This document shows positions 1 through 7,549 of a stretch of 46,883 nucleotides of DNA, one piece after another. Under the pieces are notes generated by a model. It was not told where the DNA came from, did not search any database, and was given only the letters and a program-made list of their open reading frames with translations. The translations under genes were made by a program, and so were the position numbers. Numbering within the stretch: the stretch's first letter is position 1; each line of letters starts with the position of its first letter. Source of the stretch: JBIKVP01 sp044356745 (GTDB taxonomy: Bacteria > Pseudomonadota > Alphaproteobacteria > Rhizobiales > Beijerinckiaceae); NCBI GenBank assembly GCA_044356745.1, contig JBIKVP010000008.1:1-46883 (forward strand). Direction: 5' to 3'.

Positions 1-67
1 TTGATCCGGTTCTAAAAGCGTACCCATACCAAATTGGAATCAAAACAACCTTAATAAAAAGATAACG

Positions 68-95
68 CCAACTCTTCACTCACGAGGGGTATAAT
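68..95 (+). promoter_or_regulatory. Host promoter-like element shared with the tadG-like gene
   Basis: A consensus -10 (TATAAT, 90-95) is preceded by CCAACTCTTCA, five variable bases and GAGGGGTATA. The same 11-base and 10-base blocks with the same 5-base gap occur on the minus strand at 46771-46796, upstream of the TadG-like gene. No good -35 hexamer lies 16-18 bp upstream of the -10, so the conserved block may be an activator site that replaces it. It lies about 130 bp before the gene starting at 225. Confidence 0.45.
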
Positions 96-224
96 TTAAT
101 TTTTTATGGAAGTTTAAAGATTTAGATTCTGATCACTTTTCGAATAATTATAAGTGCGAATAGTACTTTTTCTGATAGCTTTTGCAAAATGATAAAGCGA
201 GCCAAAATCTGACAGGAATAAAAA

Positions 225-1106
225 TTGAGCACTCATAAGAAAAAGAGATCGAGAATGGCCGTTTTTTTATGTCAATGCGTAATTGGCATCTTACTATGTT
301 TAGGACTGATCCCAGTTAATAGTCTTGCTCAGAATCAACCAGAATTAACCGCAGCTTTCAGGCTGAAGCAAGCTCACGTTATTCGCTATTATGAGAGCTG
401 CGTCTCCCAAAATCGTTCTGATAGAATTTGTAGGACTGAATTAGAGGAATTGCACCCCCGCGAGTTAGCTGCGCTTCAAAAAATCTCTAAAAGTATGAAT
501 GGCTACAATGAATTTGAAGTGAGCAAAGCTAGCGGGGTCTGCTACAGCCCCAAGAATGACTACAAGGACTTAATTGAATGCTGGGAGAGGCTTGCTGCTA
601 AAATGATGGCAGGCGAAGATATAAAACTGGTTGTGCCAAAAACGGTGGCATCTCTATCTGAAATGGCAGCAGCCTTTTTTTCCGAAATAACGGCAATTGA
701 AAAAAGATCGGTCGTCCTGTGTGTTCGGGGAAAGGTTAGTATTAACTATAAAGATACCGTCGCGCACAATCTGCAAATTGGCGGGAGCGATGCTCTATGG
801 GCGATGAAGATAAATGCTTTAGAAAACGTTCAAATGAGCGGTTTAGCAGAGGCTGCAAGTTGGACGGAATTGAAGAAGTTCTACGACATAGAAGCCGAAA
901 ACATTACACAAATTATTCGTGGAAAAACTAATCTTAACGAGTATCTATTGGCTTCAAAAGAAAACCAGAGACTCCTCAAAACAGCCCTTACACCAGAACT
1001 GTTAAGACAGGCCGAGCATGATAGAAATTTTAAGAAGTACAGCGACGAGTGCGAAAAATTATCTACAAAATTAATTGGGAACACAAAAGCACTTGCCTCA
1101 GAGTAA
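225..1106 (+). CDS. Secreted or periplasmic protein of unknown function (host)
   Basis: 293 residues if translation begins at the TTG at 225, which has an AGGA-type ribosome site a few bases upstream; an in-frame ATG at 255 is an alternative. The N-terminus has a basic stretch (KKKRSR) followed by a hydrophobic core of about 17 residues ending near VNSLAQ, a typical Sec signal peptide. The mature part is hydrophilic, mostly helical in composition, with several cysteines. I do not recognise the family. It lies outside the prophage and a promoter-like element at 68-95 points toward it. Confidence 0.7.
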   Translation: MSTHKKKRSRMAVFLCQCVIGILLCLGLIPVNSLAQNQPELTAAFRLKQAHVIRYYESCVSQNRSDRICRTELEELHPRELAALQKISKSMNGYNEFEVSKASGVCYSPKNDYKDLIECWERLAAKMMAGEDIKLVVPKTVASLSEMAAAFFSEITAIEKRSVVLCVRGKVSINYKDTVAHNLQIGGSDALWAMKINALENVQMSGLAEAASWTELKKFYDIEAENITQIIRGKTNLNEYLLASKENQRLLKTALTPELLRQAEHDRNFKKYSDECEKLSTKLIGNTKALASE

Positions 1107-1498
1107 AAAAAAATATTTGCAATTTCTGCTCTTAGTAGCGGAGGGAAAAATATTCTTTTCGCGATCCTTTTGATCTGCTAGGGAAATAAACGTTTTTAAG
1201 TCAAAAAAACGCTATCGAAATTCCATATTATAGACGTTAAGGGCTCAGACCTGCCGATGATTGTCACATAACTGAATTTATGAAATTTCAACAAGCTGCT
1301 TTGATCGGGTGAAGGCTTGCCTTGAACCCTTGCCACGGATTCGTGCTGCCAAATGACTGGCAAGTCTAGAGGCGGTTTCCAACACAGAGGGAACCGACAT
1401 GGAACTATTATCTAATATCATCAGTGAGCAATTAGGCCGCCGATCAAGGCCGACTGGCCATAAAGTGTGCCGTCATAGTCGACTAGGCAGGACGGGAA

Positions 1499-1742
1499 GG
1501 CACGTTCTGGCGACCTGTAAAGCGGCATGAATTGCTCAAGGTCGTCTTAATGGCCAAGACGCTATGACCTGCACACGAAACCCTTCGGAAAACGCACAGG
1601 GGCGCTTAGAAGCGTTGCCATAGATATATTGGACTATCTGGCCAATCTCGTGGATTTCCAAACTGGAAGGCATGATCCGTCGATCAACACCCTTATGCAG
1701 AAGCCGAAGCACTCCCGTGAAACGCTAGTTTGCGCTTTTTAA
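1499..1742 (+). pseudogene. Remnant of a plasmid/ICE-type helix-turn-helix replication protein
   Basis: From 1499 one frame reads GTFWRPVKRHELLKVVLMAK and then hits a stop. From 1587 a different frame continues with GKRTGALRSVAIDILDYLAN, then LVDFQTGRHDPSINTLMQK, KHSRETLV and a stop at 1740-1742. The motif order (basic segment, TGALR, DxLxNLVDF-TGR-xPSI-TL, SR-T-V helix-turn-helix) is that of a winged-helix protein common on alphaproteobacterial plasmids and integrative elements, whose members usually continue after the SR-T motif. The internal stop, the frameshift and the early end show it is dead. Family recognition is from memory of the pattern. Confidence 0.6.
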
Positions 1743-1967
1743 ATCCAAAGTCACGGTATCAGAATGTGCATTTCACGGTACTGAAATAAATGCAGCCCTT
1801 GAATGTTAAGCGCTCAAAAAAGGCTATAAAGGCTTTGACAGTCCTAATTGACTGCACCGTGAGCAAAAACCTCGGTACTAAAAGACTGCACACATATAGA
1901 TATATACCATACAGGGAAGGCCTTAGTGAGGATAGCGAACACCACTTTAAAGAGTGCTCAAGGGCAT

Positions 1968-2000
1968 AAAAAAGGCTAGAAAATGCAAACGGCCTTTTTT
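1968..2000 (+). terminator. Possible intrinsic terminator in the host flank
   Basis: AAAAAAGGC (1968-1976) and GCCTTTTTT (1992-2000) form a 9-bp stem with a 15-base loop, and the T run continues past the stem. No intact gene ends just upstream, so it may be a leftover of a decayed element. Confidence 0.35.
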
Positions 2001-2323
2001 TAAAAAACCAATTCATTGCGCGTAGGATGGATATTGAAAGCGACATAATTTTAAATCCGCAATTGGGGTCTAAAAATATATCCCTTATGAATATATGCGA
2101 CTGACACGCAGGTTTTAAGCAAATTTATGCAGCATCAAGCACCACATGAATTATTTTCAGAATACGGACGTTGCGAGTAAGCGTGCTTATCCACAATTAT
2201 AATATGCCCCAAAATCCCTCCAAACAACACATCATGCAAATGCACGCGGTGGGGAAGCAGGTGGGGAAGGGCAGTTTCATAAATATAAATATTGTTGTAT
2301 ATCAAATGCTTAGCGACAGTAAA

Positions 2324-2342
2324 TGGCGGAAGAGGTGGGATT
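2324..2342. repeat. Left attachment-site core (prophage boundary)
   Basis: TGGCGGAAGAGGTGGGATT is identical to 45013-45031, where it forms the 3' end (including CCA) of the intact tRNA-Ser gene. The sequences diverge immediately on both sides of the 19 bp. The integrase gene lies at the other end next to the tRNA, as expected for a phage that carries the tRNA 3' end in attP and restores the gene on integration. The prophage therefore spans about 2343-45012. Confidence 0.9.
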
Positions 2343-2416
2343 AGTCCTGATGATTACTAATGCCTAAGCCCTTGATTTTTAATAAAATCAAACCTTAATT
2401 GCAAAAGGAATGTATG

Positions 2417-2430
2417 CCGATTTGAGTGAC
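2417..2430 (+). repeat. Candidate integrase arm-type site, left end
   Basis: CCGATTTGAGTGAC differs by one base from CCGATATGAGTGAC at 44919-44932, in the same orientation. The two copies lie about 75 and 80 bp inside the left and right attachment cores, where arm-type integrase sites usually sit. A looser copy is at 44932-44944. The role is inferred from position. Confidence 0.4.
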
Positions 2431-2442
2431 GCACCCCGCACC

Positions 2443-2706
2443 TTACCGCGCTCCTCGATCACCCGCTTTACCCTCTAAAATCTGACGAATGACACGGATG
2501 TCACCCTTGATCTCGGACACGTCGCGGCGGTCGGCCTTAGCCTCAACCTCTACGCGATCAATGCGTGCCTCAAGGCGTATCTGCTCTTTTTTGACCTGTA
2601 TAAGGTCTGACTGTAAATAAATAAAAGCTGATATAAAGGCCACAACTCCACAAGCAATCGTGATGAGATTCCCTGCTGAAATCTTGTTATCAAATTGTAG
2701 AGCCAT
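2443..2706 (-). CDS. Small membrane protein with C-terminal coiled coil, distal to lysis genes
   Basis: 87 residues from the ATG at 2706, chosen because AAGGAGG lies seven bases upstream; a longer frame has no such site. One membrane segment (about residues 10-30, NLITIACGVVAFISAFIYL) is followed by a charged heptad-like helix (VKKEQIRLEARIDRVEVEA) and a basic tail. It is the last gene of the leftward late transcript, directly after the spanin pair, and has the build of an inner-membrane lysis or holin accessory protein. No specific family is recognised, so the function is a guess from context. Confidence 0.65.
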   Translation of the reverse strand: MALQFDNKISAGNLITIACGVVAFISAFIYLQSDLIQVKKEQIRLEARIDRVEVEAKADRRDVSEIKGDIRVIRQILEGKAGDRGAR

Positions 2707-2729
2707 GCTCCTTGACCTCCTTACTTTGT

Positions 2730-2933
2730 TTAAGCCTTCCAGCCGCACAGGGTTATTCCTTTTTTGTTTTCCCGCGCCACCTGATTCTGTGTGCTCACGG
2801 TGTCCTTGCTGCTTGCATTGATTGGGCTAAAAATCACACATTCAGTCCTTGCGAAAAGGGTCTGGCAAGATGCAAGGGGGAGTGCAGCGAGCGCTATCAC
2901 GCTCAATCTCACGCGCTTTTTGAGAAGCTTCAT
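2730..2933 (-). CDS. Outer-membrane spanin-like lipoprotein (Rz1 analogue)
   Basis: 67 residues from the ATG at 2933, which has an AAGGA site six bases upstream. The N-terminus is a lipoprotein signal: basic (KLLKKR), hydrophobic, then the lipobox LASC with Cys near residue 22. The short mature part ends in a conserved-looking LCGW-type tail seen in small lipoproteins of alphaproteobacterial prophages. Its first third overlaps, in another frame, the 3' end of the upstream membrane-anchored gene (2842-3054), the classic overlapping Rz/Rz1 arrangement. The expected role is fusion of inner and outer membranes at the end of lysis. Confidence 0.7.
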   Translation of the reverse strand: MKLLKKRVRLSVIALAALPLASCQTLFARTECVIFSPINASSKDTVSTQNQVARENKKGITLCGWKA

Positions 2934-3054
2934 GGTTGATCCTTTCATTTTTGATTTCGACCGATTCAGCCCCCGCATAATAAATTTTGGTAGCGAGTGT
3001 GGCCGCGCTTAAAAGCGCCCCCACAATGAGGGCTATATATATGTAAAATCTCAT
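2842..3054 (-). CDS. Inner-membrane spanin-like protein (Rz analogue)
   Basis: 70 residues from the ATG at 3054 (GGAGAGG four bases upstream). There is one N-terminal membrane segment (residues 3-22) followed by a charged helical periplasmic part (VEIKNERINHEASQKAREIE) and a Pro/Cys-rich end. The last 92 bases overlap the start of the lipoprotein gene in a different frame. Its own start overlaps the stop of the 49-residue gene before it (ATGA). It is shorter than lambda Rz (153 residues), but topology and overlap fit an i-spanin. Confidence 0.7.
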   Translation of the reverse strand: MRFYIYIALIVGALLSAATLATKIYYAGAESVEIKNERINHEASQKAREIERDSARCTPPCILPDPFRKD

Positions 3055-3200
3055 GATACCTCTCCACAATCACACCGCCACATGAGCACGGCGTATTGTC
3101 CGTGCGGATGCCCCAAATCAGCAATCACCATCCAGCCACGTTTATGGAATGTCTCAATGTCATCCCAGCGGACATAGTGAAACGCGCCCGTGTGGGTCAT
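3051..3200 (-). CDS. Conserved small protein of the lysis cassette (49 residues)
   Basis: Starts with an ATG that overlaps the stop of the preceding 34-residue gene (AATGA) and ends with TGA overlapping the i-spanin start (ATGA), so it is translationally coupled on both sides. It contains HYVRWDD, RGWMVIADLGHPHGQYAVLM and WRCDC. Similar short proteins with a GWMV-ADLG-HG-W-LM-WRC pattern occur in lysis regions of alphaproteobacterial prophages, as far as I remember. Function unknown. The coupled stop/start junctions are the main reason for calling it real. Confidence 0.65.
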   Translation of the reverse strand: MTHTGAFHYVRWDDIETFHKRGWMVIADLGHPHGQYAVLMWRCDCGEVS

Positions 3201-3301
3201 TTAAAAAACGCCGAACCCACAAACACGACGATAAAGATCACGACAATACCGATAATGATTCCATCCCACGGAAAGAAGTCGGGCGCTTTCTTTCTATTCA
3301 T
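3197..3301 (-). CDS. Tiny single-pass membrane protein in lysis cassette (34 residues)
   Basis: The ATG at 3301 overlaps the TGA of the endolysin gene (CTATGA) and its stop overlaps the next gene start. The product is a short basic head (MNRKKAPDFFPWDG) plus one strongly hydrophobic segment (IIIGIVVIFIVVFVGSAFF) and a terminal Lys. The position right after the endolysin and the single membrane segment make a holin-like or pinholin-like role possible, but at this size that is only context. Confidence 0.55.
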   Translation of the reverse strand: MNRKKAPDFFPWDGIIIGIVVIFIVVFVGSAFFK

Positions 3302-4137
3302 AGCGGAATCTCACCTTGATCTTTGAGGGCTTGTTCACGCCTTTTGAGGCTATATTGACGATAGGTGATGCCAGCCAGCGTGATGACAACACCTGCGACT
3401 GTCAGCGCGAGCACAACGTTGGCAATATTGGGGCTCAATGTGCTGATTGGTGTGAGCGCATCAACCGCTTGCGACAGTGTGGCTGTCACAGTGCCAGCAC
3501 TCGTGGCTGCATCGGCTGTCGTTGTTGTGGGTAATGCCTTGAGATCAGAATCAGGCGCTTTAGCATTCGTTTGTGGAGTTCCTTGAAGTGATGTATCATT
3601 AGGTGAGGGCAGGTCTTTTGCCCATGCAAGAGCGGTTTTACGCACGCTTTTAACGCGAGCAATCCAGCCCCGCCCAAATACTGGGAATGTTTTTAAGCGC
3701 TCCAAATACGCCATGCGGCGGTCACAGTAGAGGTTAATCAACGCCTCTAAACCCTCAAATTGATTGAGGCGGTCTTTTGTTATGATGCCAAACTGTCCAT
3801 CTAATTTTTGCGTTTTTACGGCTTGTTGCAAAAATTTGAGCGCGCGAGATACACCGGAGTTAACGGCAAAATCAAACACAGCCAAATCAAGGCCACTGGG
3901 TAGCTTATCACCCTTAATTGCATCCCAATATTGCACGCGGTAGATCGTATCTCGCTCAAAAATTTCAATCATTTTTACAGATCGGATTCCCACACCGCGC
4001 TCACGGCGATATGCATCATAAACGCGCTGCGTAATGCCATAATTGGTTGCGCCGCCCGGGTCTTTGGGGTGATTCACATACCCGCCCTCGTGCTTTAAAA
4101 TCTCTTTTAAAGCCTTATCATAGTTTTGTGCGGCCAT
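3298..4137 (-). CDS. Endolysin, GH108 lysozyme with peptidoglycan-binding and membrane segments
   Basis: 279 residues. The N-terminal part carries the glycoside hydrolase 108 signature EGGYVNHPKDPGGATNYGIT (about residues 17-36) with the presumed catalytic Glu at its start. It continues through a helical domain to a predicted peptidoglycan-binding region with FDFAVNSG and FGRGWIARV (about 90-175). A low-complexity Ala/Thr linker leads to a C-terminal membrane segment (about 242-262, NVVLALTVAGVVITLAGITY) and a basic tail. It cleaves the glycan backbone of host murein at lysis. The C-terminal anchor suggests it is held at the membrane until the lysis genes downstream act. A GGAG site lies upstream of the chosen ATG. 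Confidence 0.9.
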   Translation of the reverse strand: MAAQNYDKALKEILKHEGGYVNHPKDPGGATNYGITQRVYDAYRRERGVGIRSVKMIEIFERDTIYRVQYWDAIKGDKLPSGLDLAVFDFAVNSGVSRALKFLQQAVKTQKLDGQFGIITKDRLNQFEGLEALINLYCDRRMAYLERLKTFPVFGRGWIARVKSVRKTALAWAKDLPSPNDTSLQGTPQTNAKAPDSDLKALPTTTTADAATSAGTVTATLSQAVDALTPISTLSPNIANVVLALTVAGVVITLAGITYRQYSLKRREQALKDQGEIPL

Positions 4138-4164
4138 GTCATCGGCTCCCTAACGTTTTGATTT

Positions 4165-5706
4165 TTAAGAAAAAAGCCCTGTGATTTTCGCTTGCTCAAT
4201 CAGAGGCGCTGCCAAAATGTGCGCATAGGCCACAGGGTGCGTGCCGTCATTTGTGAGTGCCGCTTTAACAACCGTACCCGCAGTGTGGGATCGGGCAACG
4301 TTTCCCTGCATCGTCACGCTATAAGGGCCGCTGCCCGTCACGCTGATAACGTGGCGCATGGTTGGTGTGGCTTGCCCCGGATCAATCACGATCCATGAGC
4401 CAACGGGGGGCGCGGCTGTGAGGGAAACAACGGCGCCACTTGCCACATCAGCCGCGAGCGTCGTGCTGAAATCGTGCAGCTTCCATTTGCCCGGATCAGC
4501 CGCGTCCATAAATATTGGCGCAACATCAATCACACCATCAATCAAATCACCGCGTGGATTGCCTCTAAGCCATGCATTGAATTGATGTCGTGCGCCGTTT
4601 GGGAATTGATTAGCGCTGACCACAGTCTGATTTGCAAGATCAGTCCAGTTGGCATTATTTGCCTGAGAAGCTTGAGGTGTGACGGTCGTTTGAATGATCT
4701 TTTTATCAGGGAAATGGAATTTTAAAAATGCAAACCACGCTTGCATTATAGGGTGAGCAGCTGACCAGCTCACGCCAAAGTCGTTCACACCCATCTCGGA
4801 TAAAATCACTGTGAACGGTGCGTTTGGCAGCGCTTTAAGCATCTCCATGCGACGGCGAAATTGCCCCGCTGTCAAACTGGATGAATTTGAGGCTCTTGTG
4901 CCCGGAATGGCAAACATGCCGAACGGAATGCGCCCACCAACGGCTGAATCAAGCCCACGCGGAATATAACCCCGATTTGAGCGTGCATCACGCGTTGTGC
5001 CGTTGGTTTCCTCATTCGTTGAAAACGCGACACTATCACCCACCACGAGCGCGACAGGTGAGCCGTTGTTGCCAAGCCCCACCACACCGACAGGGGCGTG
5101 ATTGTAAAATGTCACGAATGTAGATGCGATTGTGCCACTTGTGAGCTTGTCGAGTTGAGGTGTCGCTGTATATTCAGCACCCTCACCACTTGTGCCATAA
5201 ATGATAGCACCCACGGGCATGAGCTGCCCAGATGTCACCGTGCCAATTGATCGAATATAAAACGAGTCATTGGCAGGGATGGCTACCGTGACGGGATCAC
5301 TCCACACGGTTTGACCCACTGTGAGCGTGATAGATGTCTGGCCTGAGAATGTGATCGGGTAAAAAACACCATCATATTCAATGGTTGCGCCTGAAATCGT
5401 GACAGAATTGGAGTTATCCGTTTCAGGGAGTGAAATGCCCGTTTGGTTCACCCACCAATTTGCAAAGCACACGCGAAGAGCAGTTTGTGCATAGGATGGC
5501 GTGAAAACACGAATGCGGGAAATGCAGCTTAGCTGTGCGTTTGTAGGCGCAAAGCTCGTGCGGTTAAGCTCAATGCGGTTCCCGGCAAAAAACCACTGCC
5601 CCGTGCGAACGGGCTTGACGGTATTAATCTCAGGGCCGTAGCGCGTATTTGCACCTGTGAGGCGCTGCGCTTGGCGAAAAGATGCGGGAAGTGTGGAACC
5701 TGCCAT
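4165..5706 (-). CDS. Tail-associated SGNH/GDSL hydrolase
   Basis: 513 residues. The first about 210 residues are beta-rich and Ser/Thr-rich, like a virion attachment or jelly-roll region. A hydrolase domain follows: VVGDSVAFS (block I, nucleophile Ser near 225), EMGVNDF (block III Asn) and NDGTHP near the C-terminus (Asp-x-x-His, about 487-490). It is the distal gene of the tail fibre module. SGNH enzymes in tails usually remove acetyl or other ester groups from capsule or LPS, so the likely job is processing the receptor. Substrate unknown. Confidence 0.8.
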   Translation of the reverse strand: MAGSTLPASFRQAQRLTGANTRYGPEINTVKPVRTGQWFFAGNRIELNRTSFAPTNAQLSCISRIRVFTPSYAQTALRVCFANWWVNQTGISLPETDNSNSVTISGATIEYDGVFYPITFSGQTSITLTVGQTVWSDPVTVAIPANDSFYIRSIGTVTSGQLMPVGAIIYGTSGEGAEYTATPQLDKLTSGTIASTFVTFYNHAPVGVVGLGNNGSPVALVVGDSVAFSTNEETNGTTRDARSNRGYIPRGLDSAVGGRIPFGMFAIPGTRASNSSSLTAGQFRRRMEMLKALPNAPFTVILSEMGVNDFGVSWSAAHPIMQAWFAFLKFHFPDKKIIQTTVTPQASQANNANWTDLANQTVVSANQFPNGARHQFNAWLRGNPRGDLIDGVIDVAPIFMDAADPGKWKLHDFSTTLAADVASGAVVSLTAAPPVGSWIVIDPGQATPTMRHVISVTGSGPYSVTMQGNVARSHTAGTVVKAALTNDGTHPVAYAHILAAPLIEQAKITGLFS

Positions 5707-5717
5707 AATTTTCTCAC

Positions 5718-5738
5718 AAAAAAACCGCCATAAAGCGG
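5718..5738 (-). terminator. Weak intrinsic terminator between tail fibre genes
   Basis: On the minus strand CCGC, a six-base loop and GCGG are followed by seven T. The stem is only four to five base pairs, so termination would be partial. It lies between the 161-residue gene and the SGNH hydrolase and may set their ratio. Confidence 0.4.
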
Positions 5739-5767
5739 GTGGTTGAAATGCTCGGGTTATGTTGTTT

Positions 5768-6253
5768 TTAAAGGGGTGTGATCAGCGCATTGAGCAGGTT
5801 TAACCCGCCTGTGCCCTCAATAAGCACCTCGGCAAGCCCGTCTCGTTCTTTATCAAGAGATGAGTGAGAGCACGCATAAGCCGTCAGGCGATAGGCTTTC
5901 GGAATAAGAATAGCTGAACCAGACCAGATGATTTTACCGTAATGATCTGTCTCACTTAGGATATTTCCGCCGTTTGTTGATCCCGCAATGCGATGCGCGT
6001 TGTTAAATGGTGGGCTGAATGTGTATGGAGGCGAGCCAAGATCATCAAGCGTGTCAGCTGATTCAAGGCACAAGCACCCCGCATAACCAATGACACCATT
6101 CACAAGGCCGCGATGATGCACATCAAGATGACCCCACACCATCAGAGCAGACGGCTCAGTCACTTCAAAATCAAGCGTTAAGCCTGTGAGCCGCGTCCAT
6201 TCGCGGAAAAAATGGGTATTTGAATTTTGCCGACGTTGAAAGAGTTGCGCCAT
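5768..6253 (-). CDS. Hypothetical tail fibre region protein
   Basis: 161 residues, no signal peptide or membrane segment. Features seen are HLDVHHRGLVNGVIGYAG, a Cys pair (CLCLES), and a Gly/Ser-rich middle, consistent with a beta-rich virion protein. It starts two bases after the fibre chaperone-like gene ends and is followed by the SGNH hydrolase, so it is probably part of the distal tail or host-recognition module. Family not recognised. Confidence 0.75.
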   Translation of the reverse strand: MAQLFQRRQNSNTHFFREWTRLTGLTLDFEVTEPSALMVWGHLDVHHRGLVNGVIGYAGCLCLESADTLDDLGSPPYTFSPPFNNAHRIAGSTNGGNILSETDHYGKIIWSGSAILIPKAYRLTAYACSHSSLDKERDGLAEVLIEGTGGLNLLNALITPL

Positions 6254-6255
6254 TT

Positions 6256-6603
6256 TTAATCCTTTGGCTTGATTGCTTCAGCGCCTTCAAGATCAAGATC
6301 GCGTAGCTTTTGGCGGTAAAGCGCCCATTCAGCCCGTTTTTCAGGGGCAAGAGACACATCTGGAATCTGCGTCCAGTCGGTTTCTTTCAGCAGCGCATTG
6401 CGCTTGATGCGATCACGTTTAAGCTTTGCCGTCTTGACAGGATCACTCGCAAGAATAGCCTCAACCTCATCTTTAAGCGCGTCGGGATAATGCAACGTAT
6501 GACCGCCTTTTTTGTCAGGCACAGCCTCAACCTGCGCATCAATGGGCAAGAGCGTGACGAGCGCTGATAAAATGTCGTCTTCTTTAATATAAATCTGCCC
6601 CAT
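6256..6603 (-). CDS. Tail fibre assembly (chaperone)-like protein
   Basis: 115 residues. The C-terminal half has the pattern RNALLKETDWTQIPD, then L-PEKRAEWALYRQKLRDL, which is typical of tail fibre assembly proteins and XkdW/DUF4376-type domains (R..LL..tDWtq.pD..l....k..Wa.YRq.LRdl). It sits directly after the tail fibre gene, the usual place for the chaperone that helps fibre trimerisation. The N-terminal part is not recognised. Confidence 0.75.
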   Translation of the reverse strand: MGQIYIKEDDILSALVTLLPIDAQVEAVPDKKGGHTLHYPDALKDEVEAILASDPVKTAKLKRDRIKRNALLKETDWTQIPDVSLAPEKRAEWALYRQKLRDLDLEGAEAIKPKD

Positions 6604-6608
6604 AGTGC

Positions 6609-7547
6609 TTAAGCTCCAATTCTAACCAAATGAATGCGCCCCGTCACAGTTTGCGAGCCGCCCGAAAATTGCCGTGCTGTTGCGCGAATGATATCGCCAG
6701 CAGCCAGCCGTTTGACTGTCGGGGCAGGAATGCCCGGCGCTGATGTGGCGGTCTGAGCTGTTGAATAGCCAATCGCCGTTCCGCCGCTCGCTCCCGTTAT
6801 GATCGTTGCAAAAAGATCAGTACCCGCAGTGGGTGAAATTGCCGAGAATATGCCGATCCATAACCCAGCGCTTTGCGCACCCACCGTCAAAAGGCCACTT
6901 GCGAATGTCGCATCGCCCAGATTGGCGTCTTCTTGTGTGTATCCTGTGATGAGCGTCTGCACGCCGTTGCTAAGGCTTTGCGACCAAGTGCCAATATAAT
7001 ATCGTGGGATCGTGGTTTCACCGCCCGCAAAATTTACAAGCCGAAAATCCGTGCCGTCATAAACCGCCTCGACAATCGCACCCGCTCTAAGCTCACCCGC
7101 AAGCAGCTGATTGCCGTCCATCCGTTTAAGCGCAACAGCCCCGAGTGAGCTGACATTAAGCGTCACAGTCGATGTGTTTGTCGTTGCAACCTTAAATCGA
7201 AGCGGCACACCTACAAGCGCGGCCAGATCCGGAAACGCAAACGTGGGCGTGAGCGCAATCGCGTTCGCAGACCCAGAAACAGCAGGGTAGTTCATTTTTT
7301 GCGAGCGAATGCTTTTGGTGAGAGCATCATCATCAAGGTTGGTGTCCGCAAGGGAACTGCGTCGCAGGATGTTGCGCAAATTGGCCGTGATGCGGTTAAG
7401 CCAATGCGCGGGAATTGGCGTGCCTGTCCCTGCCACTCCCGCAAGGCAATTGCCAAAAAACGTATCCGTTGCGAGTGGCAAGTCTGGCTCAGGCGGGCGC
7501 ACCGATACAGCGCGAACAACACTGTCGGGGCCGAAAAGATCAACCAT
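6609..7547 (-). CDS. Tail fibre / baseplate-distal structural protein
   Basis: 312 residues. The central part has a repeating beta pattern found in Mu-like tail fibres: ANAIALTPTFAF, LRFKVATTNTSTVTLNVSSL, VALKRMDG and VEAVYDGTDFRLVN (receptor-binding or shaft module). The N-terminal region precedes it with helix-rich sequence. It follows the YmfQ-like baseplate gene by two bases and precedes the chaperone-like gene. The expected role is attachment fibre, trimeric. The C-terminal about 110 residues are unlike the rest and may set host range. Confidence 0.75.
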   Translation of the reverse strand: MVDLFGPDSVVRAVSVRPPEPDLPLATDTFFGNCLAGVAGTGTPIPAHWLNRITANLRNILRRSSLADTNLDDDALTKSIRSQKMNYPAVSGSANAIALTPTFAFPDLAALVGVPLRFKVATTNTSTVTLNVSSLGAVALKRMDGNQLLAGELRAGAIVEAVYDGTDFRLVNFAGGETTIPRYYIGTWSQSLSNGVQTLITGYTQEDANLGDATFASGLLTVGAQSAGLWIGIFSAISPTAGTDLFATIITGASGGTAIGYSTAQTATSAPGIPAPTVKRLAAGDIIRATARQFSGGSQTVTGRIHLVRIGA

Positions 7548-7549
7548 GT

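Larger units (their letters stand above)
1107..2323. other. Intergenic host flank with mobile-element debris
   Basis: About 1.2 kb with no intact gene. It contains a decayed replication-type gene (1499-1742), a possible terminator near 1968-2000, and a single perfect DnaA box (TTATCCACA) at 2187-2195. The short open frames in this stretch look random in composition. The region ends at the left prophage attachment site. It is probably scar tissue from earlier integrations at the same tRNA gene. Confidence 0.6.

Noticed and set aside
1759..2046. 95-codon minus-strand frame in the left flank
   Set aside because: No ribosome site, composition looks random, and it overlaps a terminator-like hairpin; not supported.
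2187..2195. Chromosomal or element origin at a perfect DnaA box
   Set aside because: Only one box is present, with no further boxes or AT-rich unwinding element arranged around it.
2372..2391. AT-rich palindrome TTGATTTT-TAAT-AAAATCAA as late-operon terminator
   Set aside because: The stem is almost all A-T and no T run follows on the minus strand, so termination is doubtful; it may simply be part of the attachment region.
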